NCBI RefSeq assembly: GCF_020215645.1
Contig: NZ_CP084058.1
Location: forward strand, 4,712,001-4,776,000
Direction: 5' to 3'
Source of the DNA: Nonomuraea gerenzanensis
Lineage (GTDB): Bacteria; Actinomycetota; Actinomycetes; Streptosporangiales; Streptosporangiaceae
Length of the DNA: 64,000 nucleotides
The notes beneath the pieces were generated by a model. It did no database searches, was not told the origin of the DNA, and was given only the letters and a program-made list of their open reading frames with translations. Positions 8,449-18,093 of the stretch are shown one piece after another. A program made the position numbers and the translations under genes. Position 1 is the stretch's first letter. Each line of letters begins with the position of its first letter.

Positions 8449-11400
8449 TCAGCGGACGGTCACCTGGGAGGCCGTGGTCCCGCCGCCCGGGGCCTGCCAT
8501 CCCGCCACCACCACCGGACGCGAGCCCAGAGCGCGGGTCAAGGGGACGGTGACGGTTGTGGTGCCCTTGGTGGAGATCGTGACGACGCGGGTGCCCGCAG
8601 TGCCCTGATCATCACGTACGAACAGATGCGCCTCGCCCCGTGACGTGCTTCGGAGGGTGACCTTCACCGCGTCGCGGGTGGGGGAGGGTGAGGCTGCGAT
8701 GGCGCGGCCCGTTCGGGAGGCTGGGGCTGCGGGGCCGGAGGGCGGGACGTTCACGCGTACGGACTGTTCGAGGGACTGCGGTGAGTCCAGGCTCGACAGG
8801 GCGGTGTCCGGGATGATCGGGTTCGGTGGGGTGGTCGGGCGGTCGGGCGGGGGCTGGTAGCCGGGGACGGTGGCGACGCCCCAGCGGTACGGGTCGCCCT
8901 GGACGCCGCCCCACGTCGACCAGCCGATGCGGGTCTGGCCGGTTCTGTCCTGGGTGTCGGAGTCGTAGACCAGGATGTTGAGGCCGAGGTGTGCGGGGTC
9001 GATGGCGCCGGGCAGGATCTCCATCGGGATGGACATCTCCACCGTGTACTGGCCGGCGGACACCTTCGAGGCCACGCGCATGCCCGGGGCCGTCTGCTCG
9101 CCCGGGCCCTGGCGGTTGTCGGCGTCGCGCAGGTGGCACGGCGGGCCCTCGGCGGTCACGGGCAGGACTGCGGTCTTGAAGGTGGTGGAGGTGTTCTCGG
9201 AGGTGCCTCGGGGGTCGAGAGTGACCTCCACCGCGTCCGTACGCCAGTGCCGCTTGCAGTCGGAGGCGGCCAGCCGCGTGCCGAGCACGTCGTCCTGGAC
9301 GTGCACCAGGACGTAGAGGGTGTCCTCACGCCAGGTCAGCTTCGCCGTGCCGGAGCAGTCGGCCGCCGAGGAGCAGCCGGTGCCCTCCCAGAGGCGGGAG
9401 ATGTTCAGGGCGGGGCCGCCGTACTCGCCGTCGGTCTCGGCGCCGTCCACGGTGGGGGTGGCGGACGCCTGCGGCACGGAGGTGGCGGGCACCAGCTCCA
9501 GGGCCGGGCGGGTGATGGTGGCGCCGTCCTCGCCGGTGGTGGTGATGGTGTAGGCGTAGTCGCCGCCCTCGTTGGAGGTCTTGAGGGTGGGGTCGGAGTT
9601 GGTGACGGTGAACGGGAGCGTGGTCGTCGCTCCTGCCGCCAGGCCGGTGTACGACGCCTCGGTGCGGTCGGCTGTGAAGCCCGGTGGGAGGGTCACCTGT
9701 ACGGTGCCGGAGGCCGGGGTGTCGCTGACGTTCGTGACCAGGACGCCGACCTGCCTGGTGCCGGCCGAGGGGAGGGCGAGCACAGGGGGGACCAGGCCTC
9801 TGAGCTGTGGCACGCCTACCTCGCCGGTCCACTGCTCGTACTGGGCCACCTGGGGGAGTGGTTGTTGTGCGGCGCGGACGGAGCGGACCACCTCGACCTG
9901 CCGGTCGGTGTAGCCGCCGCCCCGTTCGGTGGTGAGGGTGGCCGCGATGCGGGCCCGGCCGAGCGTGGCCTGCGACGGTGGTGTGACCGTGAACGAGGCC
10001 GAGCCGGTGCGTCCGGCGGCCAGTCTGCCGAGGGAGGCGGATGGGGCTGTGCCGGTGGGGCTCGCCGGGGTGCTGGACTCCGGGGCGGCCGGGCTGGGGG
10101 TGCTGGATCGGCTGTCGGTCGGCGCAGAAGCGTCCGTCCGGGTGGTGCCGGTGGGGGTCGCGGGGCTGACCTGCCAGCCCTCAGGGACGCGTAGCGCGAC
10201 CGAGGAGCGGCCGAGGGGCTCGCGGGCCGGCGCCTTCACCGTGACCTCGACCGTGTAGGGGGTGCCGGGGCGGACGTCGAACGTGCTGGTGTGCAGGGAG
10301 AGCTGGGTGCCCAGCGGGGCTGTGCCGTTCGGCCTGGTCAGGGCGCCGTCGAGGACGGACGTGGGCGCCGCCGCGGCTGGGCTGCCCGGCTCGGGGAACG
10401 GGACCCGGGCGTCCACCTGCGTGAAGAAGTCGCAGCCGAGCTGGGCGGGGTCGGTCGGTACGTCGGGGAAGCCGGCCCACCCCTGGGAGGCGTACGTGCG
10501 CTGCGCCTCCCGCTCCACGGCCGCCCACGACTTGCCCCGGCTCGGGGAGGGGCGCCCGCTCCACACGCCGAACACGTTCTGTGCCGCGTTCGCGGGGCGG
10601 AAGGTCGAGGCGCAGTCGGGGCCGGTGCGCGAGGTGCCGCGCGCGCCGCCGGTGAGCAGGCGAGCCGGGGCGAACGGACGCAGGCCCTCCCGGCTGAGCT
10701 GGTGCGGGAACGCCTTCGGATCGGCCGCCGCGTAGAACGCCTCGATGGCCAGCCGGGCGGCCTCCTGGTGGTTGCCGTGGTTGCCCGGGGTGGGGGCCGG
10801 GTCCATGGTGAGCAGGATCTCGGGCCGTGTCATGCGGACGAGCCGGACCACCTTCTCCAGGGTGTCGCCGCCCCACACCTGGTCGGTGAGCGGGGCGCTG
10901 ACCGTGTAGTAGAAGTCGACGTCGTCGAGGTTGAACACCTCGGTCACGCCCGCCTTCCCGACCGCTGAACGTTCCTCGGCCTCGCGCAGCAGCCCGAGCG
11001 CCGGGCCCTCCTCCGGGCCGACGGCGTTGCCGCCGCCCTCGCCTCTGGTGACGGTGACGACGCCGGTGCGGACGTCGTGGTCCTCGTTCCACTGGCCGAG
11101 CGTGGACAGGGTGAACGCCTCGTCGTCGGGGTGGGCGCCGATGAACAGCGCGTCGAGATCGACGGGAGACGCGGCGCCGGCCCCGGTGCCGGTGCCGGTG
11201 CCGGGGCGAAGGCTGGCCCCGGCGGAGGTCTCAGCGCCGAAGCGAAGACCGGTGCCAGCGCCGGTCTCGGTGGTGGTCCCGGTTGGGGTCTCGGTGGTGG
11301 TCTCGGTGGTGGTGGTTCCGGTGGTGGTCTGCGCGGTGGTGGCCGTGGCGGGGGTCGCGGGTGCGAGGGCGACCCCGGCCCCGACGAGCGCGACCGCCGC

Positions 11401-11493
11401 CGCCAGCACCACCGCCCCCGGCCGGGCGCGAGTGCGGGCGCGGGTGCGGGTGCGCGGCTGGGGTGCGGGTCCGGTGAGAGTGCTGATGTGCAT
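8449..11493 (-). CDS. exported PIG-L (LmbE) deacetylase with NEW3 and CBM9-like domains
   Basis: 1014 aa. The ATG at 11493 is preceded by GGGAGG, 5 bases away. Residues 1-46 are an Arg-rich signal peptide, and 48-105 a Thr/Glu/Gly-rich linker. Residues 112-290 are the PIG-L domain, with AHPDDE (about 118) as zinc and acid/base motif and PGNHGNHQEA as the second metal site. The family removes N-acetyl groups from GlcNAc-type sugars. Residues 390-460 and 570-655 look like NEW3 beta-domains, and 679-870 like a CBM9-type sugar-binding module. It is the last gene of the sugar ABC operon, 14 bp after the MalG-like permease, which suggests extracellular deacetylation of a sugar the transporter imports. 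Confidence 0.85.
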   Translation of the reverse strand: MHISTLTGPAPQPRTRTRARTRARPGAVVLAAAVALVGAGVALAPATPATATTAQTTTGTTTTETTTETPTGTTTETGAGTGLRFGAETSAGASLRPGTGTGTGAGAASPVDLDALFIGAHPDDEAFTLSTLGQWNEDHDVRTGVVTVTRGEGGGNAVGPEEGPALGLLREAEERSAVGKAGVTEVFNLDDVDFYYTVSAPLTDQVWGGDTLEKVVRLVRMTRPEILLTMDPAPTPGNHGNHQEAARLAIEAFYAAADPKAFPHQLSREGLRPFAPARLLTGGARGTSRTGPDCASTFRPANAAQNVFGVWSGRPSPSRGKSWAAVEREAQRTYASQGWAGFPDVPTDPAQLGCDFFTQVDARVPFPEPGSPAAAAPTSVLDGALTRPNGTAPLGTQLSLHTSTFDVRPGTPYTVEVTVKAPAREPLGRSSVALRVPEGWQVSPATPTGTTRTDASAPTDSRSSTPSPAAPESSTPASPTGTAPSASLGRLAAGRTGSASFTVTPPSQATLGRARIAATLTTERGGGYTDRQVEVVRSVRAAQQPLPQVAQYEQWTGEVGVPQLRGLVPPVLALPSAGTRQVGVLVTNVSDTPASGTVQVTLPPGFTADRTEASYTGLAAGATTTLPFTVTNSDPTLKTSNEGGDYAYTITTTGEDGATITRPALELVPATSVPQASATPTVDGAETDGEYGGPALNISRLWEGTGCSSAADCSGTAKLTWREDTLYVLVHVQDDVLGTRLAASDCKRHWRTDAVEVTLDPRGTSENTSTTFKTAVLPVTAEGPPCHLRDADNRQGPGEQTAPGMRVASKVSAGQYTVEMSIPMEILPGAIDPAHLGLNILVYDSDTQDRTGQTRIGWSTWGGVQGDPYRWGVATVPGYQPPPDRPTTPPNPIIPDTALSSLDSPQSLEQSVRVNVPPSGPAAPASRTGRAIAASPSPTRDAVKVTLRSTSRGEAHLFVRDDQGTAGTRVVTISTKGTTTVTVPLTRALGSRPVVVAGWQAPGGGTTASQVTVR

Positions 11494-11507
11494 CGGAACC
11501 TCCCGGG

Positions 11508-12308
11508 TTACTCGCGGACCGCCCCCTGGAGCAGCCCGCGGACGAAGTGGCGCTGGAGGAACAGGTAGAAGATCACGACAGGCGTGGCCACGATGACCGA
11601 GCCGGCCGCCAGCAGAGTGAAGCCGGAGGTGTACTGCCCCTGGAAGAAGGCCAGTCCCAGCGGCGCCGTACGCAGCGACTCGCTGGTCACCATGATCAGC
11701 GGGATGAGGAACTCGTTCCACGTCCACATGAACACGAGCACGGTCAGCGTGACGACGGCGGGCCGCGCCGCGGGCAGCAGGACCTGCCACAGGATGCGCC
11801 AGCTCGACGCGCCGTCGATGCGGGCCGCCTCGACGATCGCCCGGTTGGCGGCCAGGAAGTACGCCCGCATCCAGAACGTGCCGAACGCCACCGACAGCGC
11901 CACCTGCGGCAGCGTTATCGACCAGAACGTGTCGATCAGCCCCAGCGAGCGCAGGTCGAAGTAGAGCGGCACCGCCACGGCCTCGCTCGGCATCATGATC
12001 CCGAGCATGAACAGGTAGAACAGCAGCGACCGGCCGCGGAAGCGCATCGTGCCGAACGCGTACCCGCTCATGATGGACAGCACGACGCTGACGACCACGA
12101 CGAACACCGACACGGCCAGGCTGGTGCGCAGGTAGGAGCCGAACCGGCCGATCTCCCAGGCGGCGGCGAAGTTCGCCAGGCCGGCGGTGCCGCCGCTGTC
12201 GGCCGGGCCGAGTGCCGCCGAGAGGATCACCACGATGGGGTAGAGGGCGAAGGCGGCGAACACCGACAGGATGACGTAGTTCGCCAGCCGCTCCCCGCGC
12301 GAGATCAT
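11508..12308 (-). CDS. carbohydrate ABC transporter permease (MalG type)
   Basis: 266 aa, six predicted membrane helices. The EAA loop EAARIDGASSWRILWQVLLP (about 155-174) is the site that docks the ATPase, and SEAVAVPLYFDLRSLGL is the preceding conserved stretch. This is the CUT1-family inner-membrane subunit that pairs with the MalF-like protein encoded 52 bp upstream. No ATPase gene is in the operon, so a shared MsiK-like ATPase elsewhere is probably used, as is usual in actinomycetes. Confidence 0.93.
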   Translation of the reverse strand: MISRGERLANYVILSVFAAFALYPIVVILSAALGPADSGGTAGLANFAAAWEIGRFGSYLRTSLAVSVFVVVVSVVLSIMSGYAFGTMRFRGRSLLFYLFMLGIMMPSEAVAVPLYFDLRSLGLIDTFWSITLPQVALSVAFGTFWMRAYFLAANRAIVEAARIDGASSWRILWQVLLPAARPAVVTLTVLVFMWTWNEFLIPLIMVTSESLRTAPLGLAFFQGQYTSGFTLLAAGSVIVATPVVIFYLFLQRHFVRGLLQGAVRE

Positions 12309-12360
12309 GCGGCCCTCCCCGGGGTGTGGTGCGCGTTCGCCTCGGACATGCGGCGCGGGT

Positions 12361-13239
12361 TCACGAGATCCTCCTGTCCGCGAAGCGGTTGATCCCGAAC
12401 GAGATCACGAAGATCACCACGGTCAGCGTGACCCCGATGGCCGCCGCCGACCCGACCTCCCCGAGCCCGAAGGCCCGGTGATACACCTCGTACGACGGCA
12501 CCGAGGTGGACTCGCCCGGCCCCCCGCGCGTGGTGACGTACACCAGGTCGAACGTGCGCAACGCGGCGATCACCGTCAGCGTCACCGCCACCGCGATCTC
12601 CGCCCGCACCGAGGGCAGCGTGACCGCGAAGAACTCCCGCACCGCCCCGGCCCCGTCGAGCCGCGCGGCCTCGTACAACGACGTCGGGATGCGGCTCATC
12701 CCGGCCAGCAGCAGCACCGTCACCAGCCCCGTCTCGAACCACGTGCCCACCACCCCCACCGCCGGCAGCGCGAAGGTGTAGTCGCCCAGCCAGCCGCGCG
12801 TCAGCGAGTCCAGCCCGAGCGCGCCGAGCAGCGTGTTGAGCGAGCCGTCGGGGGCGTAGACGCGCCGCCACGCGACCGCCACCACGACCATGGCGATCAC
12901 CTGCGGCAGGAACACGACGGTGCGGAAGAAGCCGAGCCCGCGCACCTTGGCGTGGTTGAGTATCGCGGCCAGCGCCAGCCCGATGACCAGCGGCCCGGCG
13001 GCGTAGAACAGGATGAGGACCAGGGCGTGCGCGAAGGCCGCCCGCAGGCCCTCGTCCGCGACGATGGCCAGGTAGTTGTCCAGCCCGGCCCAGGTGCCCA
13101 GCGACAGGCCGTCCCAGTCGTACAGGGAGATCTGCACGGCGCGCCCGATCGGGTACAGCAGGAACACCGCGTAGACGGCGAAAGCGGGCAGCAGGTAGAG
13201 GTAGGCGACGCGACGGGGCTCACCGGGGGGTGCCGCCAT
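12361..13239 (-). CDS. carbohydrate ABC transporter permease (MalF type)
   Basis: 292 aa with six or seven membrane helices. Start ATG 13239 lies 2 bases after the TGA of the binding-protein gene, so translation is probably coupled. The EAA loop is EAARLDGAGAVREFFAVTLP (about 190-209). The N-terminal LYLLPAFAVYAVFLLYPIG segment and GLDNY are typical of CUT1 permeases. It forms the membrane channel with the MalG-like partner. Confidence 0.93.
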   Translation of the reverse strand: MAAPPGEPRRVAYLYLLPAFAVYAVFLLYPIGRAVQISLYDWDGLSLGTWAGLDNYLAIVADEGLRAAFAHALVLILFYAAGPLVIGLALAAILNHAKVRGLGFFRTVVFLPQVIAMVVVAVAWRRVYAPDGSLNTLLGALGLDSLTRGWLGDYTFALPAVGVVGTWFETGLVTVLLLAGMSRIPTSLYEAARLDGAGAVREFFAVTLPSVRAEIAVAVTLTVIAALRTFDLVYVTTRGGPGESTSVPSYEVYHRAFGLGEVGSAAAIGVTLTVVIFVISFGINRFADRRIS

Positions 13240-13241
13240 GC

Positions 13242-14648
13242 TCAGTTGCTCTCGGCGAAGGTCTTGTAGTCCTTCTCCAGGGTGGCGAGGAACTCCTGCG
13301 GCGCCGCCTTCTTGGCGAGCAGGTCCTGCAGGGCCGCGCCGAGGGTGTCGGCGAAGGTGGGGGTGGCGTAGTCGAGGTAGGGGACCAGCCCGTCCATGCT
13401 CGTCACCGTCCCGAACGCGGTGAAGACGTCCTGTTGCGGCCCCGGCGTCACCGTCTGCGCCGAGGTGTCGGCGACCGGCAGGTTGCCGGTCTCGGTGAGC
13501 ACCTTCATCGCCTCCGCGTCGGTGATGAAGTCGATGTACGCCGCCGCCGCGTCGGGGTGCGGGCTCTTGGCCGTGATGGCGAACGGCAGGCCCGTCCCCC
13601 CGGTCGCGACCGGCGCCGCGTCCGCCGTGGCGCCGGGCGGCAGCATGAACCCGAGGTTCGCGCCGAGGGACTTCTGCAGGTCGGCCAGCAGCCAGGTGCC
13701 CGCGATCAGGAAGACGCCCTGGCCCTTGCCGAACGCCTGCCAGGCCGCGTCGTACCCCTGGCCGTTGAAGCCCTTGGCGAAGTAGCCCTTGTCGACCCAG
13801 CTCACGAGCTGCTCGGCGGCCTTGACGTTCTCCGGCGTGGTCCAGGAGGCGCCCTTGCGGCCGAAGGCGAGCGTGCCGATCTGGTCGGGCGGCACGGTGC
13901 GGCCCTGCACGGTGCCGAACACGTGCACGGCCGGCCACTTGTCGAGGTTGCCGAACTGCAGGGGGATCTCGCCCGCCGCCTCGGCCTTGCCGAGGGCCGA
14001 CTCGAACTCGGCCCACGTCTTCGGCGGCTGCACACCCAGCTCCTTCAGCTTGGCGGCGTTGTAGAAGAGGCCGACGACCTCGCCGACCTGCGGCAGGCCG
14101 TACAGGTTGCCCTCGCCGAAGAGCTTGCCGTCGGCGCTGTAGCGCGAGTACCGCAGCACCGACTCCGGGTAGCGCTCCTTCCAGCCGTACGCCTCGGCGT
14201 AGGCGTCCAGCGGGCGCAACTGGCCCGCCTTGACGAACGCCCCCATGGCGGAGCGGCCGTTGTTGGCCTCCACCACGTCGGGCGGCTCGTTGCCGCTCAG
14301 TGCCAGGCGCAGCGTGGTGTTCAGGTCGTCGAAGGAGCGGGAGACCCGGTTCAGCTTGATGTTGGGGTACTTGGCCTGGAAGGCGGAGTTCAGCTTCTCC
14401 ATCTGGGCGGCCTGGCCGCCGCGGACCTCCTGGTCCCAGACGGTCAGCGTGACGTCGCCCAGCGCGGCGGCGTCGGTGCGGACGGCCGTGGCGGTCGCCT
14501 GCGGGGAGGCCGGGGGAGGGGCCGAGGAGCCGGGCGCGCACGCGGCCAGGGCGCTCACGGCGAGCAGGGCGGCCAGCACTCTGGCGGGGTTGCGAGCGGT
14601 CAGGGGGAGCGTCCTGGTGGTACGCGGCTGTCGCTGCTGGGAGGTCAA
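13242..14648 (-). CDS. sugar ABC transporter substrate-binding lipoprotein (family 1)
   Basis: 468 aa. The signal peptide ends in the lipobox LAAC at about residue 37, so the mature protein is anchored to the membrane outer face. The mature part has the family-1 solute-binding pattern: VTLTVWDQE, FQAKYPNIKLNRV, PPDVVEANN, and a hinge region with GLPQVGEVVGLFYNAAKLKE. The ligand cannot be read from sequence; with GH4 and PIG-L partners a di- or oligosaccharide, perhaps amino-sugar containing, is a reasonable guess. It starts 4 bases after the kinase stop. Confidence 0.92.
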   Translation of the reverse strand: MTSQQRQPRTTRTLPLTARNPARVLAALLAVSALAACAPGSSAPPPASPQATATAVRTDAAALGDVTLTVWDQEVRGGQAAQMEKLNSAFQAKYPNIKLNRVSRSFDDLNTTLRLALSGNEPPDVVEANNGRSAMGAFVKAGQLRPLDAYAEAYGWKERYPESVLRYSRYSADGKLFGEGNLYGLPQVGEVVGLFYNAAKLKELGVQPPKTWAEFESALGKAEAAGEIPLQFGNLDKWPAVHVFGTVQGRTVPPDQIGTLAFGRKGASWTTPENVKAAEQLVSWVDKGYFAKGFNGQGYDAAWQAFGKGQGVFLIAGTWLLADLQKSLGANLGFMLPPGATADAAPVATGGTGLPFAITAKSPHPDAAAAYIDFITDAEAMKVLTETGNLPVADTSAQTVTPGPQQDVFTAFGTVTSMDGLVPYLDYATPTFADTLGAALQDLLAKKAAPQEFLATLEKDYKTFAESN

Positions 14649-14652
14649 CGGT

Positions 14653-15834
14653 CTACTCCTCGTCGGCGGGGTGGGTCACGCTCTGCTCGGCCCGCTTCCC
14701 GGGGACGGGCGGCACCATGCCGACGTCGGCGTACCGGGCGATGGTGGCGGCGGCGCGGCGGACGGCGCCGACCGGGACCGACGGCACCAGCCGGTCGAGG
14801 AAGGCGTAGCGGCGGGCCAGCGCGCTGCCGTAGGCGCCGCTGTGGTCGGCGGCCGCCCGCACCTCGTGCCACCAGTCGGCGATGTCGCCCCACCCGGGCG
14901 CGGCCAGCGAGCCGCCGAACTGCTGCACCGCCAGCGCCGCGCACACCCCGGCGAACGCCAGCCGGTCGGTCAGCGGCCAGTGGCACAGCGTGCCGAGCAC
15001 GATGCCGGCGCCGAACACGTCGCCCGCGCCCGTGGGGTCGAGCGCCGTCACCCGCGGCGCGGGCACGAACGCCTCCTCGCCCGTCGTCGAGTCGATCGCC
15101 ATCGCGCCGTTGGCCCCGTCGGTCACCACGGCCAGCGGCACCTTGTCGGCGATCGCGTACAGCGCGTCGCGCGGCGTCTCCGTGCCGGTGTAGGCCATCG
15201 CCTCGGTCGCGTTCGGCATGAAGGCGTGGCAGACGTCGAGCTGGTCGAGCACCGAGCGCGACCAGACGCCCGACGGGTCCCAGCCCACGTCGGCGAAGAC
15301 CAGCGAGCCCGCGCGGCGCGCCAGCTCCGCCCAGTTGCACGCGCTGCCGGTCTCGCCCAGCGGCTCCTCGGCCGACAGGCTCACGATCACCGCGCGGGAG
15401 CGCGGCGGGGAGCCGATCATCTGCGCGGTCGGCATGGGCGGGGGATGGCCGTGCGTGACCATGCTGCGGTCGCGGTCGACCGCCATGGAGACCGTCACCG
15501 GCGAGTGCCAGTGCTCGAACCGCCTGGACCTGGACAGGTCCACCGCCTCCTGCTGCTCCAGCGTGCGCCAGCAGAAGTCGCCGTAGTCGTCGTCGCCGAA
15601 CGCCGCCGCCAGGGACGTGCGCAGCCCCAGCCGGCTGGTCGCGATGGCCAGGTTGGCGATGCCGCCCGGGCAGGAGCCCATGCCCTCGGCCCAGATCTCC
15701 GTGCCGGCGGCGGGCATCGCGGGCAGGCCGGTGAAGATGATGTCCAGGAAGACAGTCCCGGCCAGGAAGACGTCGAACTGCGGACCCTCCGGGGTGCGCT
15801 CGCCGGCGAGAGGGTCGTACGCCTGGACAGACAC
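14653..15834 (-). CDS. PfkB-family carbohydrate kinase
   Basis: 393 aa from GTG 15834; AGGAGG lies 10 bases upstream. The ribokinase fold is shown by GSCPGGIANLAIATSRLG (about 40-57, substrate loop) and DPTGAGDVFGAGI (about 275, with the catalytic Asp and anion hole). Substrate is unknown. It is the first gene of the ABC operon and diverges from deoR, so it probably phosphorylates the imported sugar or a cleavage product, giving the phosphosugar expected by GH4 enzymes. Confidence 0.88.
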   Translation of the reverse strand: MSVQAYDPLAGERTPEGPQFDVFLAGTVFLDIIFTGLPAMPAAGTEIWAEGMGSCPGGIANLAIATSRLGLRTSLAAAFGDDDYGDFCWRTLEQQEAVDLSRSRRFEHWHSPVTVSMAVDRDRSMVTHGHPPPMPTAQMIGSPPRSRAVIVSLSAEEPLGETGSACNWAELARRAGSLVFADVGWDPSGVWSRSVLDQLDVCHAFMPNATEAMAYTGTETPRDALYAIADKVPLAVVTDGANGAMAIDSTTGEEAFVPAPRVTALDPTGAGDVFGAGIVLGTLCHWPLTDRLAFAGVCAALAVQQFGGSLAAPGWGDIADWWHEVRAAADHSGAYGSALARRYAFLDRLVPSVPVGAVRRAAATIARYADVGMVPPVPGKRAEQSVTHPADEE

Positions 15835-15945
15835 GGGAATAGGTCCTCCTCGACACACCGGTTGTGCGCAATCTTGCACGTTTGCTCGAACACTTCAAGT
15901 GCACGATGCTCACTTCTGCGCGAATTTGACTGATAGGATCCCGCT
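15835..15945. promoter_or_regulatory. divergent promoter region with palindrome (kinase/deoR)
   Basis: The 111-bp divergent gap contains CACTTCAAGTG (15891-15901), a palindrome with one central base. A second CACTTC follows exactly 20 bp later (15911). TAGGAT at 15934-15939 is a plausible -10 for the deoR gene and lies 6 bases before its GTG. The repeats are candidate binding sites for the adjacent DeoR protein; no clear -35 was found. Confidence 0.5.
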
Positions 15946-16704
15946 GTGCTCCAGCGCCTCCGGCATGCCGAGATCATGCGCCGCGTCCGCAGCTCAGGCG
16001 CCACGAGCGTGCGCGATCTCGCCAGTCAGCTGGGCGTGAGCCCGTCCACGATCCGCAGGGACCTGGAGGTGCTCGACCGCGACGGCACCCTGCGCCGGGT
16101 CAGGGGCGGCGCGCTGCCCACTGCCGACGCCGACGCCGACCGGCCGTTCGCCGAGGTGGCGAGCACGGACGAGCACGACAAGGAGGCGGTCGCCGCCCGC
16201 GCCGCAGGGCTCGTCGCCGACGGCGACGTGCTCCTGCTCGACATCGGCACCACCACGATGTGCCTGGCCCGGCGGCTGCGCGGGCGCCGCGTCACCGTGG
16301 TGACCTCCAGCCTCGCCGTCCTCGACGTGCTGCGCGCCGACCCCGGGGTCGAGCTGCTGCTGCTCGGCGGCATGCTGCGCCGGCCGTACCACTCGCTGGT
16401 GGGGGTGCTCACCGAGGCCGCGCTCGGCCAGGTGGTGGCCGACCGGGTGTTCCTGGGCGCCAGCGGGGTCCGCCCCGACGGGCAGCTCGTGGACACCACG
16501 CTGGCCGAGGTGCCGCTCAAGCGGGCCATGATGGCCGCGGCCGGGCAGGTCGTGCTGCTGGTCGACCGGCACAAGTTCCCGGGCACGGGCGCGCTGCGGG
16601 TGTGCGGTCCCGAGGAGATCGACGTGATCGTCACGAACGACGGCGCCGACGAGGCCACGCTGCGCGCCTGCGCGGCCGCGGGCGCCGAGGTCCTGCTGGC
16701 GTGA
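15946..16704 (+). CDS. DeoR-family sugar-responsive regulator
   Basis: 252 aa from GTG. Residues 3-58 are the DeoR helix-turn-helix (RHAEIMRRVRSSGATSVRDL, SPSTIRRDLEVLDR). Residues 75-235 form the DeoRC sensor domain with DIGTTTMCLARRL, the phosphosugar-binding loop typical of ribose-5-phosphate-isomerase-like folds, and LVDRHKF. Such proteins repress sugar operons until a phosphosugar binds. It is 10 bp upstream of the GH4 gene and divergent from the kinase/ABC operon, so it likely controls both. Confidence 0.9.
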   Translation: MLQRLRHAEIMRRVRSSGATSVRDLASQLGVSPSTIRRDLEVLDRDGTLRRVRGGALPTADADADRPFAEVASTDEHDKEAVAARAAGLVADGDVLLLDIGTTTMCLARRLRGRRVTVVTSSLAVLDVLRADPGVELLLLGGMLRRPYHSLVGVLTEAALGQVVADRVFLGASGVRPDGQLVDTTLAEVPLKRAMMAAAGQVVLLVDRHKFPGTGALRVCGPEEIDVIVTNDGADEATLRACAAAGAEVLLA

Positions 16705-16714
16705 AGGGGTGAGG

Positions 16715-18055
16715 ATGAGGCTGGCCGTTCTCGGCGGCGGGGGGTTCAGGGTCCCGCTGGTGTACGGGGCGCTGCTGCGCGACACCGCGAGACCTCGGGT
16801 GGAGGAGGTGGTGCTGTACGACGTGTCGCCCGAGCGGCTGGAGGCCGTCTCCCACGTGCTGCGCGGCCTGGCCGCGGGCCACGACGACCCGCCGCTCGTC
16901 CGCACCACGACCGAGCTCGACACCGCGCTGCGGGACGCGAGCTTCGTCTTCTCCGCCATCCGGGTGGGCGGCCTGGCGGGCCGCACCGCCGACGAGCGCG
17001 TGGCGCTGGAGCTGGGCCTGGTCGGGCAGGAGACGACCGGGCCTGGAGGCGTCGCGTTCGGGCTGCGCACGGTGCCGGTCGCGGTGCGCGTGGCGGAGCG
17101 GGTGGCCGCGCTCGCGCCGGGCGCGTGGGTCATCAACTTCACCAACCCCGCCGGCATGATCACCGAGGCGATGCGGCGGGTGCTCGGCGACCGCGTGATC
17201 GGCATCTGCGACTCGCCGATCGGGCTCGTGCGGCGGGCCGCGGCCGCGCTCGGGCTCGACCCCGCGCGCGTCGCGCCCGACTACGTGGGCCTCAATCACC
17301 TCGGCTGGCTGCGGGGCCTCGCCTTCGAGGGGCGCGACGTGCTGCCCCGGCTGCTCGCCGACGACGCCCTGCTCGGGCAGGTGGAGGAGGCGCGGCTGTT
17401 CGGGCCGGGCTGGGTGCGGGTGCTGGGGGCGCTGCCGAACGAGTACCTGTACTACTACTACTGCACGCGGGAGGCCGTGGCGGCGAGCATGGGGCGCACG
17501 CGGGGGGAGGCGTTGCTGGAGCAGCAGGCTCGCTTCTACGCCGCCGCCCGCGCCCGGCCCGGCGAGGCGCCGGCCGAGTGGGCGCGGGCGCGCAGGGAGC
17601 GGGACACCTCCTACATGGCCGAGGCGCGCGACGTCACGGGTGCGGGCGAGCGCTCGGCCGCCGACCTGGAGGCGGGCGGGTACGAGGGCATCGCGCTGGC
17701 CCTGATGGCCGCCATCGCCCGCGGCGAGCCCTCCACCATGATCCTCAACGTGCGCAACGGCACGGCGGTGCCCGGGCTGCCCGAGGACGCCGTCGTGGAG
17801 GTCCCCTGCGCGGTGGACGGCGCCGGCGCCCGCCCGCTGGCCACCGGGGCGCTGCCCGGCCGCTTCCTGGGGCTGGCGCAGCAGGTCAAGGCGGTGGAGC
17901 AGACGGCCATCGAGGCGGCGCTGACCGGGTCGTCGCGGCTGGCGGTGGCGGCGTTCGCGCTGCATCCGCTGGTCGACTCGACGACGACGGCGCAGCGGCT
18001 GCTCGACGGCTACCGGGCGCGCGTCCCTGAGCTGGCGGCCGTCTTCCCGGACTGA
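16715..18055 (+). CDS. GH4 family 6-phospho-beta-glucosidase-like glycosidase
   Basis: 446 aa from ATG 16715, with GAAGGGG at 16703-16709. MRLAVLGGGGFR is the Rossmann NAD-binding start of GH4. The two metal ligands expected in the family are in GICDSPIG (Cys) and LNHLGW (His); NEYLYYYY holds the usual catalytic Tyr region. GH4 enzymes use NAD+ and Mn2+ in a redox-elimination cleavage. The 6-phospho-beta-glucosidase branch fits best by the INFTNPAG and NHLGW stretches, but substrate is not proven. Co-located with an ABC importer rather than a PTS, so the PfkB kinase may supply the phosphate. Confidence 0.88.
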   Translation: MRLAVLGGGGFRVPLVYGALLRDTARPRVEEVVLYDVSPERLEAVSHVLRGLAAGHDDPPLVRTTTELDTALRDASFVFSAIRVGGLAGRTADERVALELGLVGQETTGPGGVAFGLRTVPVAVRVAERVAALAPGAWVINFTNPAGMITEAMRRVLGDRVIGICDSPIGLVRRAAAALGLDPARVAPDYVGLNHLGWLRGLAFEGRDVLPRLLADDALLGQVEEARLFGPGWVRVLGALPNEYLYYYYCTREAVAASMGRTRGEALLEQQARFYAAARARPGEAPAEWARARRERDTSYMAEARDVTGAGERSAADLEAGGYEGIALALMAAIARGEPSTMILNVRNGTAVPGLPEDAVVEVPCAVDGAGARPLATGALPGRFLGLAQQVKAVEQTAIEAALTGSSRLAVAAFALHPLVDSTTTAQRLLDGYRARVPELAAVFPD

Positions 18056-18093
18056 CGCGCCTCCCCACGCCGGCGGCCAGCGCTCCGGCGCGC

